DNA from: Caprimulgus europaeus
Lineage: Eukaryota > Chordata > Aves > Caprimulgiformes > Caprimulgidae
DNA length: 64,000 nt
Assembly: GCA_907165065.1 (NCBI GenBank)
Contig: OU015541.1
Location: forward strand, 1,426,001-1,490,000
Direction: 5' to 3'
The notes below the pieces were generated by a model. It searched no databases, had not been told where the DNA came from, and saw only the letters and a list, made by a program, of their open reading frames with translations. The position numbers and the translations under genes were made by a program. Position 1 is the first letter of the stretch. The number at the start of each line of letters is the position of its first letter. Below, piece after piece: positions 21,801 through 33,475 of the stretch.

Positions 21801-24800
21801 CTTTCTCACAGCACACACCCACTTGTACAGAACACCAGCTGGCAGGAGCTGGCACACGCCCCATCAGCAGCCAGCTCTTCCCTCGGCTTTTACTGCCCTA
21901 CACACCCAGCTCGGACCGAACCCATGTGCTGACCTGCAAGTGACCTGCAGAACCAGGCAGTCCTCTAAAGAGCTGCTTTACAGCCCATCTCTGAAAGGGT
22001 TTCCCAAGTCCAGGCCTCCTCTTTTCAGTGCCTGTGTTGACCAACCTAGAGCTCACTCACCATTACTGCATGACAAACTGCTTCTCTGAACATGGGCTTC
22101 AGTGCAAAGAGAGGACGGATTTTAGGCAGCAGCAGCATCATTATCTGCAGCAGTACTTGTCCTCTGCCTTGGGGATGGCAAAGACCATCTCTCCTACAAA
22201 GGGCAAGGACCATCCTTTGGAAAGTCCTCTGGCAACAGAGCCCAGAGGAGATACTCCCTCAGCAGAGCACTGTTGAGTCCATGTGTACACGCCAGCGATG
22301 GCTCACGACAGCATCCCTCACGGTATGTTCCTGAATTCATGCACATTTTAACCATGAGTAACCCAAGGCACAGTAGAAGCTCTGCAGTAGGTCCCCTAGC
22401 AATAAACTTCTCAACAAATTCTCAACTTTCAAACTAAGCAGACACTGGAAGCACCCAAATTGCTCAAACTCTCCCATAATGCAGTTAAATTGAGGCAGCA
22501 TCTTCTCCAGCCAGGACTGCTCAACTTGGCCAAGAAGACAAATATCAGAATACCAAGAAAATCTCCTCCTTTCCCACCATGGTGTGGTTCTGATGCAAAG
22601 GAGCTTCCCAAAGTCCATCAAAACCAGGGCAAGCCAGGTGAGCCTGCAAGATGGGCATGGGAAGGCACGAGTCCAGTGTCAGGGCCCTTTACTCTCACCT
22701 GCACACACTTCACGTTGATCCCAGGGCACACAAACTTTCTCCAGATGAGGTTGGCTTTGCTGTCCCCGCAGGTGATGGGGTAGACAATCTCTGTCTCCAA
22801 ACTGTCCTCATCTTCAGCCATCTTCACTTCTCACAGGGCACAGAGGAAGGGACAGATCAAAAAGAAACATGAGTTGCAGCCCCTGACTCATCACCCCAAG
22901 GCACAAGCACAGCGATACAGCACTTCTGAAGGTCAGGATTAGGAAAACAAATGTACACGATGCGTGGTGGGGTGTGCTGGGGTTTGTGGCCACCACTCAC
23001 GTGCACTCTGGTACTAAAGCATCCAACCATCCAAACTTCTCAGACAAAACAGCACAGGCAGCACCAAAAATTTGGCTGCAGCTGAGTGTGTGAAATCTGA
23101 GAAGTCAGCAGCCAGGGCTAAAAAAAATTCAATTCTTGATAAAAATGAGAGGAATGATGATGTTTGGGTAATTATAGACTCCTGCTTGGTTTTAGAGTAA
23201 AAGTCTTTCCAAGGCAACTCCAGCCCAGCTGATCACAGCCTCTGCTCACTAAATCCACTCTTACTTGTAACCAAAGCCAGCAAGTTTGCTGCAAAACCGA
23301 CACCCCCATCACAAGCTGGAAGGGCAGGAGCCAGCAAGGGCCAGAGCCAGGGGCTGATCCTGCACCAGGAGATGGCAGCAGCAGCCCAGCCAGCAGCCAC
23401 CAGCTCCTCCCTGCAGATCCCTGGGCTCCTCGGGGTGCTGGGCAGAGCATCCCTGGGACCCCCAGCAGAGCATCTCGGCCAGCACCAGCACAGGGTTGTG
23501 CCACACTGCAGTGTGGAGCTGGCACAGCTCAACCAAGGGGCCACAGCACGGGCTGAACCTACCTAGGACCGCTTCCTTCAGGTGTGTGGAGGCTGTAAAG
23601 GCAGCAGCGGCCGCAGCAGCTGCATTTTCGGTCTCCAACGTGTCTTCGTTTATGTCACCACTGGTAAGAGAGTTGGAGAGGCAGAGTTAAGCCATGGGGA
23701 TGTGCCACCCCTACCAGATGCCCCATGGAGATACTGCTTCAGAAGTCACTCAGACTGTATTTTCCCACCAGAGTTAAAAGTCAGCTCTGGTTTTGAGGCT
23801 CAGCTCTGTGTTTCCACAGGGAGATGAAGAGCCCTGCAGCAGGCAGAACTGCTGCCAGCAGCCTGGCTGGCTCTGCCTCCCCTCCCCTTTAATCCCAGCC
23901 CCATGGAGCTGCCTCCAGCACAGCCCGTGCTGGGGACCTGGTGTGGAGGGGTGTTGTCAGCACAGCCCCTCGCTCAGAAGTCACTGCCAGCCTCTGGCAG
24001 CTTTGCCTGAGAAGATTTCCCCAGGAAAAACATGTGTGAAACACACTGCCACTGCCTGGGAGAGGGACTGGCTGAATCCCCTCATGTATGGGGGATGCTC
24101 CCAGGAGCAGGATCCCACAGAACCACAAACATGTTACGAAGGAGTTTGACAAACCCTAACAGCAGACCTGTGAGCAGATATAACATAACATGAGCTACAG
24201 ACACTCATGATCAATCTCTGAGCCTCTTACAAGGCAATAATATGATATTAACTAAGAGCTGGGTACCCTACTGCTTTCATTTCCCTCATCCTGGAGATCT
24301 CCAGCTTCTCTTGGTGCTTTGCCAGTGGAGACACACAGCTGGTCCTGCTCAGCACCCTCACTGTTCTCACAATGGTGTACAGAGCCCCAGGCTGCTCTAA
24401 CAAGCTTCAGTGCACACTCAGATGTGTGATCTGGGACACACTCGAGGGTTCCACACGAGGGAGGAAGCCCAAGCTGGTGTCCTTACAGACCTGACCTGTG
24501 CATCCTGGCCAGCTCTCGGCAGGGACTGTTCCTGATGGCTTTTAAGATGTGTGTTTACTTTTGATATTAAAGATGTCTAATTACTATAGCAAGCTTGTCC
24601 TGCAGGAGCAAGGGGGAAAAACCAGTTAACTTTACACAAACTTCAGCCTATAAACTTCCTAAGGAAAACTGTAAGGAAAAAATGAACCTGAAATCCACCC
24701 CGGTTTGAGACCACGGGTGAATTAAAAGAATGGTCCCAGTGACTCACGGGCAACCACACTTCCCGCCCGTGGTGCCACAGGGACAAGCAAATTCAAGAGC

Positions 24801-27800
24801 AACTGGTTTTTCCATCCTGGCCTCCTAACACACAGCTCCAGGGTGGAACTGCAGCTTCAAAGCATCCCTGCCCGTGCCAGCTGCGGGGCAGGAACCCATC
24901 GGAGCAGCACGGAGATAAGGGAACCGGCGTGGGCGGCAGCTCAGCCTCACCGGGTGAGTAACCGGGACATGCTGCTTCAGAGCAGCGAGAGCTGGGGGCA
25001 GCCCCACTTGTGGAAGGCACCACGGGATCTCACACTGCTTCTGCAGCTCACACAGACCAACAACCCAGACCCCTGGGAGGGAAAAGTGATGGATAACACA
25101 AAAGGACTGGAAGATGTAAGCTGGGAGCTGGCGCATTTGCACACAGGTGACGTTACAGAAGTGGCAGTCTGACACGAGAAAATGGAAGAATCATAGCCTG
25201 GTTTTCCTTCATCAGTGTGCTGCTTGGTTCCTGCATTTCTCCAGATGCATTTGGAGAAAAGCCAGCAATGCCACCTCAGCAGGGCACCAGGGCTGCGAGA
25301 GGCAGCAGCCACCGCTGAGGTGCAGAGCCCAGCACTCCACAGCCCTGACTCTGCTCTGCCTCCGCCCGCCACCAGATCCAAAACCTCCACTGACTTATCC
25401 AGAAATTAAAAAAAAACCCAGTAGAAAGTCAGCACCTGAAACAGAGCTGCTTCCAGGACTCCATTGCATTCACACTGCTCCAAAAGGCATGACTGGACTG
25501 GGAGAAATAACCCAGCCCACACCTTAAACCCCATCCTCCAGAGAAAAACCAACCAAACCAACTTCAACAGCTTGTACGAAAAATTAATGCAACTAAAATC
25601 TGGGTCTGCCATGGAGATGTAACTGGAGGGGGAAGAGAAAACCACAAAAGAAGGTGAGTTTCTCCACACTGCTCCCCCCAGCCCATTCCAGAGGAACAGA
25701 CTGAGGCAGATGCAGAAGCAGGAGAAACCTCAGACACCTTCCAAGCCCCAGCGGTGCATCCCACCGAGCCGGTCCTGCCTTCGCCGGTTGCCATGACGAA
25801 GCCGGGGGAGGATGGCTCTCATCTTCCTCCCTGGGAGGATCCATAAACCAGACGGGAAGAAGAGAAGAAAGTAGGTGCTGATAAAGCAGTGGGCTTGTGT
25901 ATCCTTCCTCCTCTGCTCCAGGCTCACCTGGAAACCTGGGAGAGAAAAAAGTCTCCACCAGAAACCTGCGCAGGGGATGCTGATCAGAAACTGAAGCAGC
26001 TCATTAAGAGCATCAAGTCCAGATCCCTTCCAATTCCAGATGAAAGAGAAAAGCTTCTTGCTGATTATTACTATTTTCCCATTTCCCTCTGCCTTTTCCC
26101 ATCAAACTTAAAACCACATCAACTAATTAAGCTCTTAACCACTGGCTGTATACTTTTTTTTTTTTAAATAGCAAAACCATACCCAAAGGAGCCCTAGCAA
26201 AAGGCATCAACCCCCAAGCTGAGGTTGGTTTCAAAGTGCCACACAAGACAAGTCGAAAGCTGGCTTCCCCTGTGAGCAGTGACCGAGCCAAAGCCGAGGA
26301 ATCCCGGCCCGCGCTCGCAGCCGCCTTCCTTGCGCCAGCTGGGGCTGCACAGGGAAAACAGGGAGAGGGAGAGGGAGCCAGCGCTGCTCCGGCTTCTCCC
26401 CAGGAGGAGCAGAGCCTGGCGGAGGCAGCGGTCCAAGGAGAGACCGTGGGCGGCTTGTGCTGCCACCCACCACCAGCGCCACAGCCCTGCTCACCCAGGG
26501 GAGCCCCAGCAGCCAGCACAGGGGGCATGGTGTGGGCTTCACTCTGTGATCCCAAGATCCGTGTCCTTCCCATGGATCTGCTGCCATCCCGGAGCACCGG
26601 GGAGCGAGGAGCCTGCCTGCCAGCCCTTCTCCAGAGAGCTCCATGGGAAACCCTCAGGGAGGCTCTTAATGTCTGCTCAGATGTGCTCTGCTTGTGGCTG
26701 CGACTGAATAATCATTCTCTCTCTGCTGGGTAGTGCTGGCCTGCTCCTGACCATCCAGGGGATGCTGGGAGGGTGGGAGAAGCTTTCTGAAGAAAAACAG
26801 GAGGGGAAATAAGAGGGAAAGGAAACCAAAGTGATTGAGCCAGCCTCTGCCACAGCCTACGCTCCTGGACAACTCTGCACTTCTGCACGTGGGTCTGCGA
26901 AGGCTCAGAGCCACGTTCCAACAAGAAACCGCCCTGCATCCAAGAAAAGCCACATCCCAAACTCCACATCTGGCTGCTTCTCCACCGAGGAAGCTAAGGA
27001 AGTCACCATGGCCCAGAAAGCAAGAGGTGCAGAGCCTTTCTTCCCACCATCACCCGCTCTTTTGTGAATGGAAAAGGTTCTCAGAAGCGCTCACAGACTC
27101 GGGATGTGGAGGAGGAGCAGGGCAGCTCCTGCCCAGGGCGTCCCTGCTGCCCGCCCCAGCCCTCACCACTGCCTGTCCCTGCCCGTTCCCCACCAGTTCA
27201 TCTGCTAACGAGCTTTATACCAGTCAGAGCAGAACAAGGGGAACAAGGCCTGCGCTGTAACCTCAAAGCTGTGCCCTGCCCCGAGCCACGGGGAACCGGC
27301 ACAGGAAGAGCAGGATGTGTCTGGGGAAAGGAGACTTTGCTTTTTGTGGAGAGCAACAAACAGCCACTTGCTACCCACATATCTGAGGGGCAGGGACTTC
27401 TGCATCAGACAAACTTCCCAGATCCAGCTCTGGGCATAAACTCAGATTTTCTGCCCACCAAAAGAACAAAGCACTAAAATGTCTCTGGGCACCATCACAT
27501 GAAAGACTGTAGAGAAATAAAGCAAAGAGCTCATGGCTACCTGGGCCCTCGAGATGCCAGCCAGGCACTTTGGCTGTGGAAGCCAAGACTTGACCAACCT
27601 GCACCTGAACAGACCAGATCTGAACAAATAGTAGCCCCAGATCTGAAATGCCAAGAAGAAAGGCAGAAATTGGGCAAAGCATCAGCACTTGAAAAAATCA
27701 GATGTACTCCCATCCCCGAACCCACCTTGGGAAGGGGAGCTCTGCTGCACCGCGCTCACCACGCTGCGACAGGGACTCACCTCCCAGAGGTACACACCTT

Positions 27801-28405
27801 ACTGAAGCAACATGAAATAAATAGCAGAAAAATACTGATTTAGCACCTGGTGTCCTGTTCCAACCAGATTTGTGTCCGTTCCAACATGCACTCAGAAAAT
27901 ACATTTTGTTTTGGTTTGGGTTTTTTTCTTGTTTTCTCTAAAACATCCAGACTGTTGCACTGGTTTTTACCCCAGGTGACCCCAGCTCACAGCCACCAGT
28001 GGTAACTCAGCTTTAACAGAAATCGAACAGAGCCTGCTCTGCTCTGGAAGCTCACAGAGCTGCAGAGCCCACAGCCCTGGGAATGGTCCCAGGGGTGGCA
28101 GCGAGGATCTAATGAGGAACTGGAGCTCACCCAGGCATCACTGAGGTCCCCACTGTGAGAACTGACGCAGGAGTAAGTAGCAGGTGATTAAATACACCCA
28201 GCCCAGCCGACCACAACCATGAGTGGGATGTTGTCCAGCCCCTCACCTCAGCACACACCGACCCCATCTCTTACCCATGCTGGGACAGGTTGGTGGTGAC
28301 CAGCACTGTCTTCACCTCCTCCATGCCGCTCCCATCCACCGCGCCGTCGGGCGTTGTCACCACCACCACCTCCTCCATGTGAACGCTGACGTCAGGAGTG
28401 GCCAT
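15182..28405 (-). CDS. GMEB2: GMEB2, glucocorticoid modulatory element-binding protein 2 (complete)
   Basis: A nuclear SAND-domain transcription factor that pairs with GMEB1 and binds ACGT-type half sites in glucocorticoid modulatory elements. Nine coding exons in transcription order are 28405-28275, 23660-23563, 22826-22699, 21244-21141, 19593-19436, 17837-17766, 17204-17067, 16541-16419 and 15828-15182. They total 1,599 nt, 532 residues plus stop, against 530 in human. All introns are GT-AG and every phase joins. The protein starts [16 protein letters not shown], has an eight-alanine run near residues 56-63 and a SAND domain at about 90-170 with the DNA-contacting KDWK motif near 140-143. 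A helical, coiled-coil-like region follows (about 233-345), then a Ser/Thr/Pro-rich tail. The close match to mammalian GMEB2 and the HELZ2/STMN3 neighbours exclude GMEB1. Confidence 0.96.
15844..16290 (-). repeat. CR1 copy with an extra shared flank, inside GMEB2 intron 8
   Basis: The CR1-like part runs from about 15936 to 16290 and is antisense to the plus strand. The sequence from 15844 to 15935 is not CR1-like but is shared with 33951-34045. Landmarks are GGTTGGCTCAGCCTGGA, GCCTGGAGCAGCA and TGGTTTAACAGGCACC. The shared block begins 16 bp from the last-exon boundary (15828). Confidence 0.8.
16419..16541 (-). CDS. GMEB2: GMEB2 coding exon 8
   Basis: 123 nt. Acceptor TTTTTAAG|ATGCTG and donor GGCAG|GTATG. 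It encodes [20 protein letters not shown] and the start of the coiled-coil-like stretch. Confidence 0.95.
17067..17204 (-). CDS. GMEB2: GMEB2 coding exon 7
   Basis: 138 nt. Acceptor CTTTCTCCAG|ATGACACC and donor CGGTG|GTGAGG. It encodes [19 protein letters not shown] and a glutamine/glutamate-rich helix. Confidence 0.95.
17766..17837 (-). CDS. GMEB2: GMEB2 coding exon 6
   Basis: 72 nt. Acceptor GGTTGCAG|TGAACGG and donor CGGAG|GTACAG. It encodes [20 protein letters not shown], the acidic link after the SAND domain. Confidence 0.95.
17838..19435 (-). other. GMEB2 intron 5
   Basis: No exon, RNA gene or recognisable repeat seen. GC is moderate, with an A/T-rich patch near 18770-18960. Confidence 0.6.
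19436..19593 (-). CDS. GMEB2: GMEB2 coding exon 5 (SAND domain end)
   Basis: 158 nt. Acceptor TTTTTTCAG|GAAGATC and donor GGATG|GTACG. It encodes [19 protein letters not shown] and the cysteine-containing end of the SAND fold, then [14 protein letters not shown]. Confidence 0.96.
19594..22698 (-). other. GMEB2 introns 3 and 4
   Basis: The two introns flank the KDWK exon. No other exon or clear repeat recognised on either strand. Confidence 0.6.
21141..21244 (-). CDS. GMEB2: GMEB2 coding exon 4 (KDWK motif)
   Basis: 104 nt. Acceptor CCCTTGCAG|TTTGATG and donor CTCCG|GTGAGT. It encodes [20 protein letters not shown] followed by KDWKRAIR, the DNA-contacting core of the SAND domain. Confidence 0.97.
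22699..22826 (-). CDS. GMEB2: GMEB2 coding exon 3 (SAND domain start)
   Basis: 128 nt. Donor GTGCAG|GTGAGA and acceptor GAGAAG|TGAAGATGG. The acceptor one AG earlier (GTGAG|AAGTG) would break the phase. It encodes [20 protein letters not shown]. Confidence 0.95.
23563..23660 (-). CDS. GMEB2: GMEB2 coding exon 2 (alanine run)
   Basis: 98 nt. Acceptor CTCTTACCAG|TGGTGAC and donor CCTAG|GTAGG. It encodes [20 protein letters not shown]. The alanine run uses mixed GCN codons. Confidence 0.95.
23661..28274 (-). other. GMEB2 intron 2 (4.6 kb)
   Basis: No exon or recognisable mobile element found. Open frames are short and unsupported. A T-rich run lies at about 26152-26165. Confidence 0.6.
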
Positions 28406-28466
28406 CGCGAGGCGGGAGCGGGCAGTGACGGGCAGCCGGGCAGGAGAGCCCTTGGTCACCAGCTGC
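28275..28466 (-). CDS. GMEB2: GMEB2 exon with start codon
   Basis: The ATG is at 28405-28403 in a GCG ATG G context. Acceptor TTCTCCTCAG|GCAGC places the exon start at 28466, giving 61 nt of 5' UTR in this exon. The donor is CATGG|GTAAG. The frame is open upstream of this ATG, but the next upstream ATG lies beyond the acceptor. The ATG chosen gives the family N terminus [13 protein letters not shown]. Confidence 0.93.
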
Positions 28467-31400
28467 CTGAGGAGAAACGAGCAGAAAATCAGCATCAAAA
28501 GGTCTCCCTGATAAAATCAGTCTTGGAAAAACCATCAGTGTGGTGGGAGCAAGGGCTGCAGGGAATCCACACTTCTAAGGAGAAGGATTAGCAAATCCCC
28601 AACCACTCCATCCCAAGAAGGATGATGGGCATGAGGTGGGAAGGGACTGGGGCACAGGTGGCAAGGGGCAGAGCGTGGGAGTGGATAGCAAGCAAAAAAA
28701 AATGGTCCTGGCATTCACCAACAACTCTACAAAGATATTGTTTGAAGGTGCGTTTCCAAATGCATTTCAAACTGTCTCAGGAGGATTTCACGCTGCTGGA
28801 GGAGCTCATCACTGTCTCCTCCATGACAGGAACAAGGATTCTCCCCTCCTCCAAAGTCACACATTAAGAAAAAAAAAAAAATCAAATTAAAAAAGCACTT
28901 CAAGTCTGCAGAAACAAAGTGACATCTGCAAACTATTTCGAAGTGTGTGTTTCTAATAAATCAGCACTAGATCTAAGGCAGCATTTCCAACCGACTTCAG
29001 CGCCCACCCCTGCAACGCCAGGATTTCATCTGCAAGAAGAAACCTGGGAAAAAGAAACCCAAATTAACCAAAGGCAGAAGAGGTTCTGCATCTCTGTGCT
29101 CTTACAGTCACACCACCTCCCCAGCTGCTCCAGCCTCCGTGTGCACGGCACAGCCGTCACCCATGGGGGACAGTCCTGGTCTCCTGGGGACACCACTGCC
29201 CAGCTCTCCTGCCAGCTCACGCCCTGCCACCAAGCCTGTGCCTGCTTTCCCAGGGATTTTAGAAAACTGTAGAATTAAAAGCAGTTTAAGCTTAAGTTTT
29301 AAGCCATGCAAACAATAGGAGAGGTCAGAAAAGGAGATAGATATCCTTGACCGACACGTGTGTACGCACGCATGCACGGACACCCTGCAAACACCCGCGC
29401 TATCGCACAAGGACGGTGTGACCAACTCAGCACACGTTATTTAGAGCCAGAAAACTCTTTGCAGACCAGCCCCAGGATTGAACCACGTCTGTGTGTCCCC
29501 TCAAACACCTGTGCAGCATCTACCTGCACACTAACGCCCAGGTATGGCGGGTGAATACAAAGCGTCTCCTGTGGTCCTGCACGGGTGTCACCCACAGCAC
29601 CGGGCGGTCGTGCGAGTGCTGCTCTGGCCAAGCTCGGGCTCCTTCGGGGCAGCGCTGCCCAGGTCCGAGCCGAGAGGCGCTGGGCAAGCTCCTGCTCTGC
29701 TCCTGGTTTTGGTTTCCACGTCACCTGAGCAGGACCAGATCCACTGCTGCTCCTCTGCAGAACTTCACTGCCAGCCCAAAGCTTGCTCACACCAGCCCGC
29801 GTGATGCCTTCATCCCATGGGAAAGAAGCAAGGTGAAATAAACCAATTTTCCTGAAACTTGGGGTTTCTCAAGGAAGAAACACCCCCATCCACACACACA
29901 CAGCAGCACCTTGGCCTTCCCCGACGGGGCCACGTTCTGGAGCAGCACAGAGCGCAGTGGAGGAGTCGCTGGGCTCCCACCCCCTTCTCCAGGCCACCAT
30001 CAGAGCCTGTGCTGACCTGACCCAATCACACCCCACGGAAGCTCCTGCCCCGACCCACGCAGACCCCACGACACGACCTTCCCGAGGCCACGGGGTTTAT
30101 CGGAGCCGAGGAGCTGCTGGTGGACGGGTCCCTCCGAGACAGCCCAGCATGAAGCCACCAACAGAGTGGGTTTAGTTTTTGCAGCAGGATGGAACAAAGC
30201 CGGGCCGAGGTGAGAGAAACGGGAGGGTTTGCTACAAACCAGGGTCCCACGGCTCACAGAGCCGGGCAGGGCCAGGCACCCTGCTCCCGCACTCCTGCTC
30301 CCATCACTCCGGCACTGGTCTCGGGATAAAACCCACTGGGTGCTGCACGTGGGAGAAGGAAGATGCAACACACAGAGCAGCTGCTGCTCGGCTGCGGTCA
30401 GTTTAATTACTGCAATTAATTTGGTTTCTCTATCCTTTCGTTTTGGGGTAAAGCCCCTCTTGCAGCGTGTCCCCCACAATGGCCTTTGCCTCGGTGCCCG
30501 GTTTGGGGACACTCCGGACATCCCGCCAGCTGCACGGGCGCCACGGGAAAGCTTGAACTCCACCAGCAAGATACCTTTGGGCAGAAAACAGCGTGGAATG
30601 GGAAAAACTGGGCTAAAAACACAAGTAATCATCAGCAGTGGGGTGCAGCGGGGTGGCTGGAGGGGGACAAGGGCACCCCAGCTCTATCGAGGCTCGCTGC
30701 GCCCATGCATGTCCCTCCTGATGCACCCCGGGTGGCACTGAGCGAGCTTCAGCGGCTGCAGGAAAGATTTGGGGTGAGGCAGGAAAAAATAAAGGCAAAA
30801 AAAAAAAAATAGCATTGCAGCACTGGGAGAGGAGGGGGCGGATTTTGGGGTGCACTGTCAGTGGAGGAGGCACACAGCAGGGGTCCCACAGTGTGTGGGG
30901 GGGGCACTGCTGGGGGACAGGGCTGCATGGGGGGAATGCGCTGGGTGCACAAGGCGGGGGTTGAAGGGGTGCGGGCAGGGGGGGACATGGCGGGGAGGGT
31001 GAGCATGGGGGTGCATAGGGAGGGAGGTGCATGGGGTGGCTGCACAAGAGTGCAGGGAGAGGGGGTGCACGGGGAGGGGGCTCCCCAGGGATGCAGAGGG
31101 GGGTTATGCAGAGGGTGGGGGGTGCACGAGGGCGCAGAGGGAGGGTCGCAGCGCAGCACCAGGGTGCGCAGGGTGGGCTGCGCGGAGAGGGGGTGCACGG
31201 GGGGGGGCTGTGGCTGCGCAGTGGGAGGGTTGTGGGGGGTGCACGGTGGGGGGGGGCGCTGCCCGGATCAGGGGTTCCCCGGGGGTGGTGCACGGGAGTG
31301 AGGGGGGGGCGGTGTGCACAAGGGTCTCCCGGTGCCGGGCCGGGGGGGTGCCCCCCCCCCCCCAACCCTTCTCGCGGCGGGACGGCGCGCGCGCTCCCGC

Positions 31401-31675
31401 CGGCGGCGCCGGGCACGAGGCCGGCGGTGGGGGGGGGCGAGGGGGGGGACGCGTGGGCGCGCTCACGCTGGCAGCGCCGGGCGCGCGGGAGGGAGGGAGA
31501 GGGAGGAGGAGGCGGTGGAGGAGGAGGGGGGGGGGGGGGCGGGGGGCGGGCGGGCGGCCGGGCGCTGCCGCCGTCTCCTGCCGCTGCCGTAACGTCCTGA
31601 CGCTCCGCAGGGACCCGCCGGCCGGACGGCGCGTGCGGAGGCCCCGCGGCGGATGACGACGGGCCCGGCGCTTAC
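28467..31675 (-). other. GMEB2 intron 1
   Basis: This runs from the noncoding first exon to the start-codon exon. It is ordinary sequence up to about 30600 and then increasingly G-rich on the plus strand (30840-31550), where it merges with the CpG island. Confidence 0.6.
30840..31330. repeat. Degenerate G-rich minisatellite (plus strand)
   Basis: Imperfect copies of GGGTGCANGGGG-type units, roughly 15-30 bp apart, with many G runs of three or more on the plus strand. The plus strand is the non-template strand for any plus-strand transcript and the template strand for GMEB2. Strong G-quadruplex potential. Confidence 0.75.
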
Positions 31676-31811
31676 CTCAGGCCGGGGTCCCGCTGCCCCG
31701 CTTCGGCTCCGGGCGCTCCCGGCTGGGCTGCGGGTGGTGGGTGCGGGGAGGGGAGGGAGGGAGACGGGGTTGGGGGGGAGCGGGGCTCCGCCGCGCGCGG
31801 CTCTCGGCCCC

Positions 31812-31823
31812 CGCGCAGGCGCA
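31812..31823 (-). promoter_or_regulatory. NRF1-like site, inverted copy
   Basis: CGCGCAGGCGCA is the exact reverse complement of the site at 31907-31918. It fits the GC-rich palindromic NRF1 motif with one changed central base. Confidence 0.4.
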
Positions 31824-31906
31824 CGGCCCGGCCCGGCTCCCGGGACTTATTTCGCGAGGGCGCCGCGGCCCGCGCTGCCTGTGAAATAGGTACCGGGCTG
31901 GCGTAG

Positions 31907-31918
31907 TGCGCCTGCGCG
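31907..31918 (+). promoter_or_regulatory. NRF1-like site
   Basis: TGCGCCTGCGCG is close to the NRF1 consensus TGCGCATGCGC. It is 95 bp from its inverted twin, within the CpG island. Confidence 0.4.
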
Positions 31919-32673
31919 CAGGGGGCGGGCGAGGGGAACGGGGCAACAGCGCGAGCTGCCCGGGGCTGCTCGCGCGAGGGGTCTGCTGCGGCGGGGGGAT
32001 CCCCGGGTCCTAGTGCCCCCCCGAGCTCTGCGGGTCCCCTCCGTGTCCCCTCCGTGTCCCCTCCGTGTCCCCCTCGGACCCCTGCGTGTCCCTTGTGTCT
32101 CTTGCGTGTCTCCCGAGGGTCCTTCGTGCCCCCCGTGTTTCCTATGTGTGTGACCCCCCAGAGCTCTGCATCCCCCCGGTGCCTCCTGCATGTCACCTGT
32201 GTCCTGCATGTGTCCCCCACCCCCGAGCCCTGCGTACCCACCCTCGGCTCCCCGCAGGCTCGTCCAGCTGTGTGTGACCCCAAATGTGCCCAGGGCTCCT
32301 GCGCACCCCCAGCCCGACGCATGGCTGCAGTGGGGACAGGAGTGTCCCCCTGTCCCCCGGGGCTGGCTGTGCACCGGTGGCCGGGGGTTGCTGGGTGTGG
32401 GGACAGGCAGCGTGTGCCCTCCGGGAGCGCAGGGCAGCGCACCAGAACAGGTTGCAGAAGTGAGAAGGATGTGTAAAGCACCGAGAGGGTTCAGAGCTGA
32501 TCGTTTGCACAAACATTCACCGTGATTGTGCTCATAATAGTGCCAGTGTGCGCAGAACAGGGGACAAATCTGCTGGGAGATCCAGGCTGGATTCCCCACG
32601 TGCTCAGAAGTGGAGCTGCTATGAGGAGGTCGTTGTCCAGCCTCGACAGCCTCCTGCTCCTCTGCCTGCCCTG

Positions 32674-33475
32674 ATCATAGAACCGCAGACTGGGTTGGGT
32701 TGGAAGGGACCGTAAAGCTCATCCAGTCCCAACCCCCCTGCCAGCAGCAGGGACACCTTCCACTAGACCAGGTTGCTCAAAGCCTCATCCAACCTGGCTG
32801 AGAACACTTCCAGGGAGGAGCAGCCACAGCTTCTCTGGCCAACCTGGGCCAGGGTCTCACCACCCTCACACCAAAGAATTTCTTCCTCACATCTCATCTC
32901 CATCTCCCCTCTTCAAGTTTCAAGCCATCACCTCTTGTTCTGTCACACCCTGCCCTTGTCCAAAGTCCCTCCCCACCCTTCCTGGAGCCCCTTCAGGTAC
33001 TGGGAGGCCACTGGAAGGTCTCCCCAGAGCCTTCTCTTCTCCAGGCTGAACAGCCCCAACTCTCTCAGCCTGTCCTCACAGCAGAGCTGCTCCAGCCCTG
33101 GCATCACCCTCGTGGCCTCCTCTGGACTGGCTCCAGTAGCTCCATGTCCTTGTGCTGTTGGTGGCCCCAGCACTGGAGGCAGCACTGCAGGGGGGGTCTC
33201 AGGAGAGCGGAGCAGAGGGGCAGAATCCCCTCCCTGGCCCTGCTGCCCACGCTGCTCTGGGTGCAGCCCAGGACACGGTTATTGGCTCTGTGCTGCCAGC
33301 GCACGGTGGGGCTCCTGCTGACCTTCTCCTCCCCCAGCACCCCAAGTCCTTCTCCTCAGGGCTGCTCTCCAGCCATTCTCCACCCAGCCTGGAGCTGTGC
33401 TTGGGGTTGCCCCGACCCAAGTGCAGGACCTTGCATCAGTGTCATCAGTGACCCTCCAGCCTCTCCCTGCCCGTG
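32674..33475 (-). repeat. CR1 LINE fragment, about 0.8 kb
   Basis: It starts with the inverted tail ATCATAGAACCGCAGA and GGTTGGAAGGGACC. It continues through the antisense 3' region (TTTCTTCCTCACATCTCATC, CTCTTCTCCAGGCTGAACA, CAAGTGCAGGACCTTGCATC). It belongs to a different subfamily from the other copies here and is the longest in the window. Confidence 0.9.

Larger units (their letters stand above)
31340..32000 (-). promoter_or_regulatory. GMEB2: GMEB2 CpG-island promoter and noncoding exon 1
   Basis: Extremely GC- and CpG-rich. A minus-strand donor CCTGAG|GTAAGC ends a probable noncoding first exon at 31676. The start site would then be somewhere in about 31700-31900. Two NRF1-like sites flank this interval. 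Homopolymer G and C runs lie at about 31350-31363 and 31527-31541. Confidence 0.65.

Noticed and set aside
31027-32599. Long open frames of 100-250 residues on both strands across the GMEB2 CpG island
   Set aside because: Low-complexity Gly/Arg/Pro translations caused by scarcity of A/T-rich stop codons. No family similarity and no consistent splice structure.
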